The notes below the pieces were generated by a model, which did not search any database, was not told where the DNA came from, and was given only the letters and a program-made list of their open reading frames with translations. A stretch of DNA of 64,000 bases from Eremomyces bilateralis CBS 781.70 (taxonomy: Eukaryota; Ascomycota; Dothideomycetes; Eremomycetales; Eremomycetaceae), in contig NW_022985068.1 in NCBI RefSeq assembly GCF_010015585.1, forward strand, positions 1,433,406-1,497,405, written 5' to 3'. The position numbers and the translations under genes are program-made. The first letter of the stretch is position 1; each line of letters starts with the position of its first letter. Shown here piece by piece: positions 1 through 12,040 of the stretch.

Positions 1-834
1 ATGGTAACAGATCGTAGGTACTTAGTACCGCACTTAGTATGGCACTTCCCTCCAACAGACCACCGGAAGCGTCTTGCGTTCCAGTCGTACTGATACGAAA
101 GGGGTATCGGTCAGTTCCTTAGCATGGACGCCCAGCCCCTGTCCCAGTTGACTTCGATTCTTCTTCCATTTCAGCTTTCGAAGTCTCATCCTCGATATCC
201 TCTTCTCTTCTCTCGAATTTCGGCATCCCTTTCCCCTTTGGTCCCCATCAGCGGAGCACTACATGCCCTTAGTATCCCAGCCGGCCTCTTTCTCTTACTT
301 ATCCCTCTCTTGCTTGCCCCTCTCATTCAAGCCCCTCTCCTTCAAGTTCATCTCTTTCAAGTCCATCTCAGAACTGCCAAACTCATTGAAAAGGGGAGCT
401 GGATTTGGATTTAGGTGCTTCCTGCGCTGTCTTTATACTTGCAACTGCATGTTAAAATACTCGATTCGATTCGATTCGATTATTTTAGTTCTCATTTAAT
501 TGTTCTTCGCTCCGCTGTGAATCCGTAGTAGCTAGAGCATTGTACTCAACCGAACGTTCGATCGGATAAATGCACCTGTCATGGTTCCTCTTGAAAATAC
601 ATCCCCGTTGAAGGAAGGCCCATCTCATGTCTCAGTATTCTCTTACATAGATCGGGGGGTCTTCTGGACCCCAGGAGGCATTCATCACCGCCATTGATGG
701 TCTGCTGTCTCCCCCTTCTATCTCCTCTATACAGCCTAGTAGGGCACGACTCCTGAGTAGAGTGGTTGGTTATAGGATTGAGATCAATGCTGGAACGGAC
801 TTGAATGGACTAGAGCAAACGGTTCCTCAACAGC
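1..834. other. No supported gene; low-complexity sequence
   Basis: I see no convincing gene here. Around 300-370 there is a pyrimidine-rich stretch built from degenerate 12-14 bp units resembling CTCTCCTTCAAG. Around 461-481 there is a short GATTC microsatellite (about four units). The only long frame (124-414) is Leu/Pro-rich and follows this low complexity, so I do not call it. Confidence 0.5.
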
Positions 835-1170
835 TCAAGTCTCCATGGCGGCCAAGTCTAAGGATGGGGAGCGGCTGCGAAGGGCACTGAATTGAATAAA
901 AATAGCCCAATCTAAGGAGAGTTCGGGGTCCTTGAAAATGTCCTTGTATGACGGGGTCGCTTTGGATAGATTGACAATGTTCTGGAACAGCTTCGCGGTA
1001 ATGAGGTACGTTAAAACCGAAGGATTTGCGGGACCGTTGCGTCTTTGATCACTTTCATATTTTGATACTTTAGAAGCACTCCGCCATACTCTTTCAATCC
1101 GACATTCTCCTGGCCTCTGTCGGCGGAAATTGGTCTCCGCCTCAGTCCTCACCCCCAGTCCCAGTAGCAC
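835..1170 (-). other. Unassigned open frame, possible gene fragment
   Basis: A 111-codon frame with no family I recognise. Its second half (roughly residues 53-100) has fairly natural composition, with hydrophobic and charged residues alternating. The first half is Arg-rich and unconvincing. It could be the last exon of a decayed gene or chance. No partner exon with good splice sites was found. Confidence 0.15.
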
Positions 1171-1904
1171 GGAGATTATTCAGTAAATACATAGCAAATG
1201 GCAATCGACATGTCCAGAGTTCCAGACTTCATGGTTCGCCTTTCAACTTCCGTTCAGTTATCGATTACTACGAACGGCTAGTTAGGAGGACTTTTCGCAG
1301 CCATAAGGTTAAGGTCGTTTCCGAAATGTTGCCAGAGACGGATATTCCCCTCTTTGGCGCTCGATATTAATAATATGACTGATCCTTCAATGTCCAGCAC
1401 CTTTTCTATCCAGCGAACGGCGTCTTCTATGAGGCATCTCATAACCATTTCCTATTCAATATTAATAATAATAATAATACAGGATCACCGAGTGGCGAGC
1501 AGAGTACTGAGTCGGTAGCTTAGCAATTAGCACGTAATAAGCACTACATAGTTGGCATTTCAGTAATTAGCCCTAATTATGCCCCGACGTCAACGGTGAC
1601 TCCTCCGGGTTTTGGCGGACGAACTGCAACACTTGCGCAATTTGTATTAGGATTCAGTTGCGCCTTACTGACCTGAAGGCCATTCATAAGGGTCCGTTTC
1701 TGTAGATATATCTATATGAGAGAATGGATTATGAGCCGAAGAGCATTGGACATATCGACGCCAGATGGTGAACATTCGTACCGACGTATGTAACCTAGGA
1801 AAGGCAATCCTCACAGCACCCCCTCAAAAGGCCCTCCTTCACAGGACGAAACCACCGAACGAACTCCTCAGATTCCAACGTTCCACAGAACCTGATAACC
1901 AAGC
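1171..1904. other. Intergenic, upstream of the Zn2Cys6 gene
   Basis: No gene seen. There is a short AAT microsatellite near 1458-1481. The last 100 bp before the activator start are C-rich and probably serve as its promoter and 5' leader. Confidence 0.4.
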
Positions 1905-4742
1905 ATGAATGACCCCTTCCAGCCATCTCAATATACCAATCCCGCCCTCCCTCAATTCCTCCCTTTGGACGGCATGCCCTCCATCAACCGTACCGAAGAC
2001 TCCACCTCCCCGCCCACCGCCTCCAACGCCTCCGCCACCAACTCCGCTCCTCACACCGCCTCCAGCCCCCCTTCGAACCTCAACCCGCGCTCCTGCATGA
2101 CCTGCCGCCGCCGCAAAGTCCGCTGCGACAAGCGGCAGCCGTGCTCGAACTGCGCGCGCGCACGCATCGAATGCATCTTCCCCGGCCCGGGGCGCGCGCC
2201 GCGGCGGCCGCGCAAGCCGGCGGATGCGGAGCTGTTGGAGCGGTTGCGGAAGTTGGAGGGAGTGGTGCAGACGCTGGGGACGCAGGTGCAGGAGGAGACG
2301 GGGGTGAAGGTGGATTTTGTGGACGAGAAATCCGGGGAGAGTGGTGGGAAGGATGGGGAGGAAATGAAGGTGGAGAAAGGATTGTCGTCAGATGAGAGGG
2401 TCGCGAAGGCATATAAGGAATTGAAGGAGGCAAAGAAGAAGTGCGCGGATGCGAAGAAGGAGTGTGCGGATGCGAAGGAAACGCATAGCAAGTATAACGG
2501 GTTGGAGGCCCGGTTTGGGAGGCTGGTGGTGGATGAAGGACGGAGCAGATATGTGACATCGAATTTCTGGGCGAATCTAGGACAGGAAGTATGTCGATAA
2601 GCTGATCTTGGTGTTATTGTTCTATTCTAAACGTCCGCACAGGTTGAAGATATCCGAGCGATCCTTAACGAGTCCGAAGAAGAGGAAGAAGAGGAATATT
2701 CTCCTGGCAGCTCTCACCAGTCCTCTCACCAAGGCTACATATTCGGTTACAGCTCCAAGTCGAAAGATTTATCAGACCTACATCCGCCAGCGGACTTGAT
2801 ACCTGTCTACTGGGAAGTATTCAAGGAGAACATTGATCCCCTGCTGAAGATCCTCCATGTCCCGACGATGGAACAGGTCATCCTCGATTACAGAGACAAC
2901 CTCGACACCTTGAAACCCGGCTGTGAGGCGCTTCTATTCGCCATCTACTACAACTGCGCGACGAGCACCACGGACGAGGAATGCCGAAACCGACTACAAG
3001 GCGAGAAGGCCGAGTTGATCCCACGTTATCGATTCGCAGTCGAGCAGGCGCTGGCACGCGCGAATTTCCTACAAAGCGACGAGATTATAGTGCTGCAAGC
3101 ATTCGTCATGTTTCTAGTCGCCCTACGGCGGAATGACGATGCGCGCGTGATCTGGACGCTCGTAGGCCTCATCGTTCGCATGGCCCAATCGCTCGGTCTT
3201 CACCGCGACGGGACGCACTTCAACCTCAAGCCGTTTGAGATTGAGATGCGGCGACGGCTGTGGTGGCAGACCTGCATTCTCGATATCCGAGCTGCCGAAG
3301 ACCACGGTTGCGACCCCACGATCACAGAGCATATGTACGACACGAAATGCCCCCTTAATATTAACGACAGCGACCTCCACCCCGACATGACGTCCTTCCC
3401 CGACGAGCGGATCGGTTGCACGGACATGACCTTCAGTATCATCCGCATCGAAATCACCCGCATGTTCCGCCGCCTCCACTTCATCCCCGCCAACCTCAAG
3501 CGCTGCCCCCGCATCTACTCGGGCATCGCCCTCGAGAAGCGCGAGCAATGGATCACCGAACTGCACCAGAATCTCGAAGACCGCTACCTTCAACACTGCG
3601 ACATGTCCATCCCACTCCACTGGGTCATCGCTACCGTCTCCCGCCTCACCATCGCCAAGATGTGGCTGATCGCCTACCACCCCTTCCAGCGCCTCGACGG
3701 CGGCAAATCCCTCCCGCAGGCCACCAAGGACAAGCTCTTCGTCACGAGCCTTGAGAACGTCGAGTACGCCCTTCTGCTCGAGAAGGAGGAGCGCACCCGT
3801 AAGTGGGGCTGGCTGTTTACGACTTACATGCAGTGGCACGCCATCGCGTACCTCCTCACCGAACTCTGCGTCCGCACCTCCGGCGATACTGTCGAGCGCG
3901 CCTGGCATGCCGTCGATGAAGTCACCCAGCGCCGGTGGGGCGAAGACGTGTACGTCGAGCGAGGATCGTCGAATCTCTGGAAGCCGTTGCGGAAGCTGAT
4001 CCGGAAAGCTCGAGCGGCGCGCGAGCAGCATCGGGGATCCCGGAAGGGTGCGGAGAAGGATCTGCAGGCGTCGGTGGGTCTTAGGGGCTTGGAGTTTGAG
4101 GATGTCGCGGCAATGAATTTCTGGCCGGAGTCGGGCGATCTAGAGACGGCAGGGACGGCGCCGGCGGTGGAGGATATTTCGCCAGGGATTCAAGTTGACG
4201 CGGGGATCATGTCGGCGAAGGCGTTGACGGAGCAGCAGGCANNNNNNNNNNNNNNNNNNNNNNNNNNNNNNNNNNNNNNNNNNNNNNNNNNNNNNNNNNN
4301 NNNNNNNNNNNNNNNNNNNNNNNNNNNNNNNNNNNNCGCGGGGATCATGTCGGCGAAGGCGTTGACGGAGCAGCAGGCATGGCGGCAGCATGTGCCCGTT
4401 ACGTTCGACTCGGCATTCGAAGCACCGCCCCAGGCAGTGCAGGAGTTGGATTGGCTTGGTGGTTCGGTGCATCCGACATTGGGCATATCGGCGAGCGGTG
4501 GCATGGATCTTTCAGACAGTTCAGTGCCTGGTGCGAAGGGAGGGGGGATTGGGGCCATGGAGATGGGTCAGGAGGACATGTCCTTTGAGGTTCTACCGGT
4601 TTGGGAAGATGATCCCTCCTTCGACTGGACGACGTGGGATGAGGCGATGGGGAATGTCTCCCCCGATGGAGCGGGGCTAAATGCGGTTGGGACGGCGGGG
4701 ACGATGAGTACTGGTTCCTCTGGGATGGGGAACTGGTACTGA
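1905..4742 (+). CDS. Zn2Cys6 (zinc binuclear cluster) transcription factor
   Basis: Likely nuclear DNA-binding regulator. Exon 1 is 1905-2588, the intron 2589-2642 (GTATGT..CAG), exon 2 2643-4742; the join is in phase and gives about 927 codons as assembled. Cysteines at residues 64, 67, 74, 80, 83 and 90 fit the C-X2-C-X6-C-X5-C-X2-C-X6-C zinc cluster. A basic linker and a heptad-like Leu stretch (about 107-125) follow, probably for dimerisation. A Lys/Ala/Glu-rich coiled coil with a repeated KKxCADAK unit lies near 175-190. The middle is a typical fungal_trans domain, with an RRRLWWQTCILDIRAAEDHG-type signature near 3250-3303. The tail is acidic and Gly-rich. A run of 95 N (4242-4336) interrupts the tail, and the 43 bp on each side are identical, so about 46 codons are probably an assembly artefact. 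The target pathway cannot be told. Confidence 0.9.
4242..4336. other. Assembly gap (95 N) flanked by an identical 43-bp duplication
   Basis: The 43 bases at 4199-4241 recur exactly at 4337-4379, on both sides of the N run. The offset between copies is 138 bp (46 codons), so collapsing one copy plus the Ns keeps the reading frame. This looks like two overlapping contig ends that were not merged, rather than a biological repeat. Confidence 0.9.
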
Positions 4743-4867
4743 TAGATCGCTGGCCTTTCTGGTATATGAGTGAAATGAGATATGACATACGCGACTGAAG
4801 ATGGACAGTTCCAATAGCGGTATCAATGCAGCACTCCCACTCTTAACGAGCGTTCCGTTTCCGTCTC

Positions 4868-6034
4868 TCACTTCGCACCATGCACCTCCTTCAAGAACCC
4901 CAAGATCCCCTCCGTCACCTTCTCCGGCTGCTCCTGCGCCGGCCAATGCCCCGCCCCCTCAATCAACCGCACCCCCCTGAAATCCGTACAAAACCCTCCC
5001 ATCCCCTCCAACGCCCCCGGCTCCTGATAATTTCCCCAATCTCTCCGCCCTGATAAAAACACCGCCGGCACCTCGATCTTCCTCCCCGCAAAAAGCGCCA
5101 TATCATCCGCGATCGCTAGACTCCGATCCGTCCCCGCCCGATACCAATTCAATCCCCCCTGAAATCCCGTCCGCGTCCACTCCGCCACATATACCGCCAA
5201 CTCTTCCTCCGCCAACCACCGCCGCGTCGCGCCTTCGTCCTCTCCTGCCATGTTCCGCGCCACCGTCTCCGCCATCGTCAGATCCAGCGGCATCACGTAG
5301 TACTCCGGCATCTTCGCCAGCTCCCCCGCCGTCCACCCCGCCAGCGGCCCAGGCTTGTTCCCCGCCCAGTCCGCGCTCTTCAAATGAAAATACCCCCGCA
5401 GAAATGCTGCCATCCCCTGCGCCGGCCGCGCCCACTCCTCGCCCGCCTGCGCGGTGGAATTCGCCCATGTATAATGCTTCCTCGGCCTCTCCAACCTTGC
5501 CAACTCCTCCAACACCGCCTCTTTTTTCGTCGCCTCCCCCGCCGTCCGCACTACTGGGCCCCATCCCTTCGCCGGATGGCTCATCAGCACCACACTCCGC
5601 ACTACATCCCCTCGGATCCCCGCGAACGCCGCCGCCGCTACCGCGCCGAAATCGTGCCCGACCACGCACGCCACCTCCTCGTACCCCAGCGCGCCGACCA
5701 GACACACCAGATCGCGCACCAAGTTCGTCAGCGCGAATCCCGAGAGGTCGGCGACGTCCCAGCCGGTGGTACGGCCGTAGCCGCGCAGGTCAGGGGCGAC
5801 GACGTGGTAGCCGGCGGCGGAGAGGCGGGGGAGGATGTGGCGCCAGGAGAAGGAGAGTTCGGGGTAACCGTGGAGGAGGAGGATGAGGGGGTGTTTGGTG
5901 GTGGTGGTGGGGGTGGAGGAAGGGGTGGAGGAGAGGAGGTGGATGGTGAGAGGGGTGGGGGGGATGGGGAGGGAGAGGGAGGTGATGGTGGGGGGGAGAG
6001 GCCAGGGAGGGAGAGGGGTAGAGGAGGTAGTCAT
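4868..6034 (-). CDS. Alpha/beta hydrolase, soluble epoxide hydrolase-like
   Basis: Single-exon gene of 388 residues. It has the epoxide-hydrolase layout: oxyanion motif HGYPE at 55-59, a DLRGYGRT strand-turn near 82-89, the nucleophile elbow GHDFGA at 126-131 (Asp128 as nucleophile), a cap region around 165-290, and the catalytic His in GAGHWPAQEQPE (His363). An Asp in the SGRRDW stretch could be the third acid. Family knowledge suggests opening of epoxides to diols; haloacid or haloalkane dehalogenases share this fold and cannot be excluded. The first 45 residues are a Thr/Pro/Ser low-complexity leader encoded by strongly strand-biased DNA. There is no signal peptide, so it is probably cytosolic. 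It converges with the activator, leaving about 125 bp between stops. Confidence 0.85.
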   Translation of the reverse strand: MTTSSTPLPPWPLPPTITSLSLPIPPTPLTIHLLSSTPSSTPTTTTKHPLILLLHGYPELSFSWRHILPRLSAAGYHVVAPDLRGYGRTTGWDVADLSGFALTNLVRDLVCLVGALGYEEVACVVGHDFGAVAAAAFAGIRGDVVRSVVLMSHPAKGWGPVVRTAGEATKKEAVLEELARLERPRKHYTWANSTAQAGEEWARPAQGMAAFLRGYFHLKSADWAGNKPGPLAGWTAGELAKMPEYYVMPLDLTMAETVARNMAGEDEGATRRWLAEEELAVYVAEWTRTGFQGGLNWYRAGTDRSLAIADDMALFAGRKIEVPAVFLSGRRDWGNYQEPGALEGMGGFCTDFRGVRLIEGAGHWPAQEQPEKVTEGILGFLKEVHGAK

Positions 6035-6489
6035 TATGAGTGAGTGGTGGTAGTTACTGTGGTTGGGGTTGTGATGGGTTGGTTTAAAGTGGTTAGTTTA
6101 TTGTGGTGAGAATGCGGTTTGAGGAGGGAGGCTCCAATGAATTCAATGGTATAATGATGTATCAGTCGCCGATGCCGTGATCGAAGGTAGCCGAGGTCGC
6201 TGATAGGCATGTCATCGATAACTACAAGCATGGTAGACAATTACCATTTACCAGATACAGCAAGATTCGAAAACTACCGTGGTAACCATGTTGATTCTGC
6301 AGGTTGCTTCGCCTCGCTCTATTAAGATGTACGGAGCTAGCTTTTGGTTACCCGAATATCCGTCCTGAATCCCTCATGCAATCTTTCCCATGACCGATCA
6401 GCATAAATGATCCGCCCGCTCCTAGAGATTCTCATCGACGCGTGAACCGTATGCGTTGTGTATGCAACCTCGAGGCATCTTCATCCGCC

Positions 6490-9310
6490 TCAATCCTCTG
6501 TGATATCGCCATACTGCCAACACCCCCACCTCTCCGCCTTCGCCTCCTCTTCCAGCTTCCGCAACACCCTCAACACCTCCCCCTGCCCCCTCTCCCACGC
6601 CTTCAACTTCCTCGGCACCATCGCCAACCCCTCCCCCACCATATCCGCGTTCACGCTCCGCTCCAACTGCCCCCGATCCTTCTCATCAAACAGCGTGACA
6701 TCCACCGCCGCCGCCCCTTGTGGCCCCCCAGCGCCCTCCTCATGCTCCACGCGCGCCACGAACTGTCGGCCTTCCACCTCCTTCTGTAACCACCCGGCCG
6801 CCTCCGCCGCGTACTCCCCGCCCGGCACCTGCACAAACGCCAGCGCCGCCTCCACCGCCTGCGCGCCCAGCCGCCGCAGCCCGAACTCCTCTGGCAACAC
6901 CCTCAGTTCGCTCCATGGCACGCGCTCTGCATTCCCATAATCAACATAGTACACCTCCGCGCGCTTCGCCTCGCGGTCGACGCGCCGCACGCGCCCCCGG
7001 TACCAGGTCGCGTCCTCGCTGAACTTCGCGGAGACGAGCTCGCCGGCTTTCGGGGGGTTGGCGAGCGGCTTGGCGGCGGGGGAGGCGTGGTGCGTGCGGA
7101 AGGAGGACATAAGCGTGGTGAGTGCCGCGGTGCCGGGGCCGATGAATTGGAGTTTGAGGTGTTGGGTGGTGGGGTCGACGAAGGTGACGAGGGCGGGGCG
7201 GTAATCGGTGCTGCGGGGCGTGGAGGTGGCGCCGTTCGTATGCCCGTTGGTACTAGTGACGGAGGCGCCGGTCGTGGTGGGGGCGGCGTCGTCGACGGCT
7301 TCGGATTCGGGCGTCCAGTCTTTCCAGAGGCCTTTGTGTGCTTCTTTGGCGCGACGCTCGGCGGCGTTCAATTCGTTGAACAGGCCAGCTTTCTCAGCGG
7401 AGTAGGCGTGCACTTCGGCTAGACCTTCCTCCAGGAGGAGCTTTGTGAAGTTCTCGCGGTTCACGTAGATGGTACCGATGAAGCCGCCGTTCTTGTCGCA
7501 GTCGTCCACGTCGATCTCCACGTCTCGCTGTAGGCAGCGACGGTTGGCGAACTCATGGGCCTCCGCACCAAAGGGATCGCCCTCCTCGTTAGCATTGCGA
7601 GCGGAACGCGGTGCACGAATGCCGGAGAGGACGACGGTGATTTTGGCGCTTTCTTTGGGAATAAGGACGGTGAATCGAGAGCCTGATTTGACGAAATCCA
7701 CGACACCGGCGACTCGTCGCAATCGGCTGAGATACGTCAACTGGCGCCTTGCCTTCTCTAAGCTTTCGCTGTAGTCGGTATATCTGATCGGTGACGACGC
7801 TTTGTCGTTCCACATGCCCTTCTTTTCAGCCTGAGCCGCCGCCTCGGCCTGAAGGAGGTCGTCGTAGATGGGTGAACGGTCCGGGTCGTCTGCTCGATGA
7901 CGGATGACCGACGCATAACCGTTTTCGACGAGTAGCAGCGCAACGTTCTTGTTGTTCTGAGACACCGTTCCCATCTCCCGTTCCTCGTACCCTTCGGTGG
8001 CGGCACGCTTTCCGTCGACCGTGACCTTGACGTGCTTTCCGATGAGTTTCTTTCGTAGGAACTCCTTGGCCTCCGCGCCCCAGGGTGCTTGTTTCGGGTC
8101 CGATGGCTTCGGCTGTCGAACGCTGCTCAAGCTGATCCGCTTCTCAGTGTTGTCGCGGTATCGAAGGATGACGGTGTCGGCAGAGATGATTCGTTGGACT
8201 GCCGCTTCGGTTTCTTTGGACGCCCCTCGGATGGGTAATTTCTGTCCGGCGAACAGTCCCAATCCTTGATCGCGAGCCTTCTTCTCGGCTTGTCGCAACT
8301 TTGCCATCTCCGGTCCTAGCATAGTCGAGTGGTGGTCGGTACATCGGGCTAACCCGGCTTCCAGGACGAAGGGTGCGAGGTTACCCCGGACTTTATGAGC
8401 GACAGTGGCGACCAGTTGATTCTGGGGAGTGAGGCCTAATATCGTGATGTTACAATTTCTCTGCAACACCCTCTCCTCCATGAACCGTTGTGCTGCCTCA
8501 CCGTGTGGCTCGGCAGGCTGCTCGGTGCCATCGGAGGTGTTCACGCGTTTCGTGGCAGGGGCTCGGATCCCGGCTACCAGCAGCATGGTTTGCGAATGTT
8601 TGAGGGGTTGGACGATGAGGCGGACGATGAGGCGGTCGCCGCTCAAGACCTTTTCCACAACCCCTAGGCATAGTCAGCAACTGCAGAGTTCACCACGAGC
8701 GGGGCATCTTACCATCCAGTGTCTTCCCTTTCCAAGCCTGTAGGAAAACCTTGGGGTCTGGTATCTCATACGACGTCTCGACCCTGGAGACCTTCTCCTG
8801 CCAGATCCCTTTGCTATTTGCCTTGGCGTGGGCTTCGTCGACGATGAGCTTGTCGAGGATGGCTTTGTTCTCCTCGTTCTCCTCTCTTCGGCTGGCGTCG
8901 TCACGAACCTTGACCCAGCCCTCCGCTACAGAGACTTCGGGGAAAGAAGCACTGCCGTCGGAGAGCCTGACCAGGCCATATTCACGGTGAGCTCCTGTAG
9001 GGATGGTATAAAGGACTCGACAGGAGACGATCTTCCCGACGAAGACGCGGAGGAAGTCGCGGGATTCAAAGGCAAAGGGCTTGCAGTGAAGTTAGCGAAT
9101 GGTTGACAGAATAATCAGCAATCATGGGAATATAATCGAGGAATTTCAGAAATGAATAGTATATACCTCGTCACCCTCCCGCTTTAATCGAGGGGCGGTC
9201 ACATAGGCCAGGCTCAATGTGCGCTCTTGGGCGAGGTTCTTCGGGTTGCAGAGGACGAGGGTGTCGCCGGAGAGGATGGATTTGACGCGGGCTTCGAAGG
9301 AGGATGACAT
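6490..9310 (-). CDS. Staphylococcal nuclease / Tudor domain protein (Tudor-SN, SND1-like)
   Basis: Three exons: 9310-9167, 9079-8713 and 8663-6490, joined in phase to about 894 residues, the usual size of the family. It shows four tandem SN-like OB folds (the first starts at the initiator, with a VKSILSGDTLVLCN motif) followed by a Tudor domain near 700-760 with the WYRGRV..YYVDYGN signature, then a degenerate fifth SN segment. Known family members bind RNA and act in stress granules, mRNA decay and splicing, mostly in the cytoplasm. The start is the only ATG that opens the first SN repeat directly. A Ser/Thr/Gly-rich linker sits between SN4 and Tudor. Nothing looks broken. Confidence 0.93.
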
Positions 9311-10063
9311 GGTGGCAGTAGGATTCCGAGACTGCTGGTAAAGGTGGTGTGGTCGGTGAGGATACTCGCAGATAGCGGTTTGACAGGTGTCACAAACAGA
9401 TGGTGGATTTGGTAGTGTGATGTATGTGCCCCACTCAATTGGGAGAATCCGAAATCAATTTCTTGCAGAATTGGGGATGGGAGAGATATGGATGCAGAGA
9501 AGATATGTGGGAAGGTAATATGCAAAAGAAGATGAATTGGGGGGGCTGTGAGAGTGAAACTGATAGTGAAACTGATGGTGAGTTGGTGGTGGTGGTGAAG
9601 CTGGAACTTGTGGTGGTGAATTCATGGGACGCGGTTCCATTGTGTGCCATTCCGGAAAATGCAGGAGTGTGGGGTAGCCCTTGCCACTTTCAGTTCTCAC
9701 GTGTTGCTGGTCCCATGTGCATTCAGATTATTATAAGGAGATATGTAAGTATATATCACTCGCTGGTCATATCATGGAGGTTATATATAACAAATTGACA
9801 AGAACATATAGAGCAGGAGGGTGTGGCGGGGCCCTTGGATTTATCAATTAATATCGGCAATCACTTATCACACAATCAGAGAGCTCAACTAATATGCCAT
9901 GTTTGACATGGACTAATTGGTATTTGCAACTACCTAACGATAGGCTTCTCGTTCTGCTATCCACATGCACATGCTGATTCCAAGCTGTGCATCAACCTTC
10001 CATGTCACCATTGCCTCGGATGGACAGTTCTGTCCTGCATTGACGGGTGAGGCAAGCAACCAT
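9311..10063. other. Intergenic between Tudor-SN and superoxide dismutase genes
   Basis: Both neighbours are on the minus strand, so this holds the Tudor-SN promoter and the dismutase 3' region. A GT-rich stretch (9560-9620) has short repeats of GTGAAACTGATRGTGA type. From about 9720 the sequence turns AT-rich. No gene seen. Confidence 0.4.
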
Positions 10064-11071
10064 TTAGGTCGCAATGCCGATGACACCTACAACAAATTAG
10101 CCACCATTGACCTACTAACCTCTCCACAAGATACTTACCACAAGCCGGACGCGGGCCAGCATTCCCCGTCTTCTTCGACTCCTCCGAGCCGCCCTTTCCA
10201 AGATCATCAGTGCCAGCATGGACGACGACGGTACGCTGCGAATTCTCTAATCAGCACGTCCTCATGTCACGATGCAATGCCGGGAAAACATACGCCGATC
10301 ACGCTCGTGGCGCCGATCAATTGCACCAGCGCATCGGTGATGGAGCCCTTCGCGTTACCCTGGGCATCGGTCTGGACGTTCCCGAGATCGCCGACGTGGC
10401 GTTCCTCATCGACGGGGGCGCCGTGGGTCTTGTTGAAGGGGTTGACTGATTGACCAGTGGTTAGCTCTGCGTCATGGAACGCTTTCATGAGGGGAAAGGG
10501 TGGGGGGTTTGACATACAGTGAGGACCGGCGCTGGTGCAGCCGTTGGTGTTATCACCGAAGGTGTGGACGTGAAAGCCGCGTTGGGCGTTGGCATCGTTG
10601 CCAGTGATGTCGTAGGTGATGGTGGTGGCGGCACCCTCGGCGGCTTGCTCGAAGGTGACGGTGCCCTTGACGGTGGAATCACCACGGATGACGGCAACTG
10701 ATGGAAGGGGGAGGTTAGCGGGTTTGTATCATGATGGTTGAGCGTTGGTGGCGATGGGGGGGCGTTGGTGGTTGAGTGAGCCTCCGATGCCGAAGACGCA
10801 GTTGATGACGTCGAGCTATCTCGGATCTTCCACTGGCGACGTTTGGGTCTTGAATCTGCTTTCTCCATCCCTCCGTCCGACAATCCCTCAAGGTGACCAT
10901 CACGGTCTTCTAGAACGATGATGGAAGGCAGGCAGACCCAAGAAAACGTGCTCATTCCCACTCATCACCGGTCCCCAACACTCTAGCACCTGGCGGCTGA
11001 AAGGGACCGGAACACCACCATTCCAAAAACCGGGGTCACGGAAAGGACGTTCGCTTACCTGCTTTAACCAT
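10064..11071 (-). CDS. sod1: Cu/Zn superoxide dismutase
   Basis: Converts superoxide to hydrogen peroxide and oxygen; cytosolic. Five exons: 11071-11059, 10697-10518, 10445-10294, 10235-10139 and 10086-10064. They join in phase to 154 residues, exactly the usual fungal length. Metal ligands are in place: His47, His49 and His121 (copper), His64 (bridging), His72, His81 and Asp84 (zinc). Cys58 and the Cys in RPACGVIG near the C-terminus can form the conserved disulfide. The first exon is only 13 bp and is followed by a 361-bp intron, long for this window. The protein lacks a signal peptide. Confidence 0.96.
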
Positions 11072-12040
11072 TGTGAATTGATTTCTCAAAGAATTGACGT
11101 TAAGCGGATCTGGTTATGGAAACTTGGGAAGAATTGGATGGATGTCGTCAGTTTGTTTGTTGAACGGTAGAGAAATTTGGAGGGAAAAGGAAACCAGAGA
11201 TGGATGGGATGGCGGGGATGTCACACAACAAGCGGATCTACAAAGCACGACAGCACCTGGACTAGGTAAGCAAATGGGTCCAGCTCGGGAAGCTGGGAAC
11301 CGGACGGAACACTGGACGGGGCAGGAGAGCATCGCAGGGTCAGGTCGTGACAACTATTCACTAGTCTAGACTACATACGGGCAGGCATTCGTTTTCCACG
11401 GCTTCACACCATCAACGCTACTTCTTGCGTATGAACAATCATGGAAATTCATTTCATATATCAGGATTCAGAGAAATGAGGGGAGGGGTTCAGGGTCAGT
11501 CAGCGTCATCAGGGCCTGTCGGTTCTAGAAGCCCCGCTTACATCACCGCTCGGCGATATCGGGCCATCTGATCGGATGGAATTTCGTGGGGAGTGCCAAC
11601 ACTCGACAGGGCCGCGATAGGAATTGTATTGGGAGTAATCGGAGGGGATTTCCGTGGAGAAATGGACAGCTACCTACTTGTTTGGATATGAGGAAGGAAT
11701 TCTTCTTGTCGATGAGAGGCGGTGATTGTTTTGTCAACAGCAAGTGGGGGACCATAATACTCCACCGGGAAAACTCTGCCACGGAAGTAGCTCCCCTGAT
11801 AGGGCCGGTGATAGCACCGAAGACCACCAAAGGGCTCACATCGATAGAATTATCGTCTACAGACAATGAGAATGGAATGGGATATAACATTTTTTGGGTC
11901 TAGTCACATTAAACCATATGATTCCTCATCAACAATTCATCCATTCGCAATGTCCATTTTCACATCCATCCATTCGCGCCCAAACAATCATATTCTTTAT
12001 CTCTCCAGCTCTCCACCCCCTCCACCATACACTCCATCAT
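11072..12040. other. Intergenic, upstream of superoxide dismutase
   Basis: Contains the dismutase promoter on its left side and the 3' end of the transaldolase gene on its right. A CT-rich tract lies at about 12000-12040 next to the transaldolase stop. Frames of about 100 codons here have no natural composition and no recognisable domain. Confidence 0.4.

Noticed and set aside
124-414. 96-codon Leu/Pro-rich frame near the window start, possible membrane peptide
   Set aside because: Its hydrophobic repeats follow from CTCTCCTTCAAG-like DNA repeats rather than a protein pattern.
2051-2559. Long minus-strand frames opposite the Zn2Cys6 exon
   Set aside because: They mirror GC-rich codons of the real gene, are Pro/Ser/Ala-rich, and have no domain.
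3123-4031. 302-codon minus-strand frame opposite the activator
   Set aside because: Val/Glu/Asp/Gly-rich shadow of a codon-biased exon; the plus strand has a clear fungal_trans domain.
10485-10961. 158-codon minus-strand frame over the SOD1 first intron and exon 2
   Set aside because: It overlaps the proven SOD1 exon in another phase and is Ser/Pro-rich.
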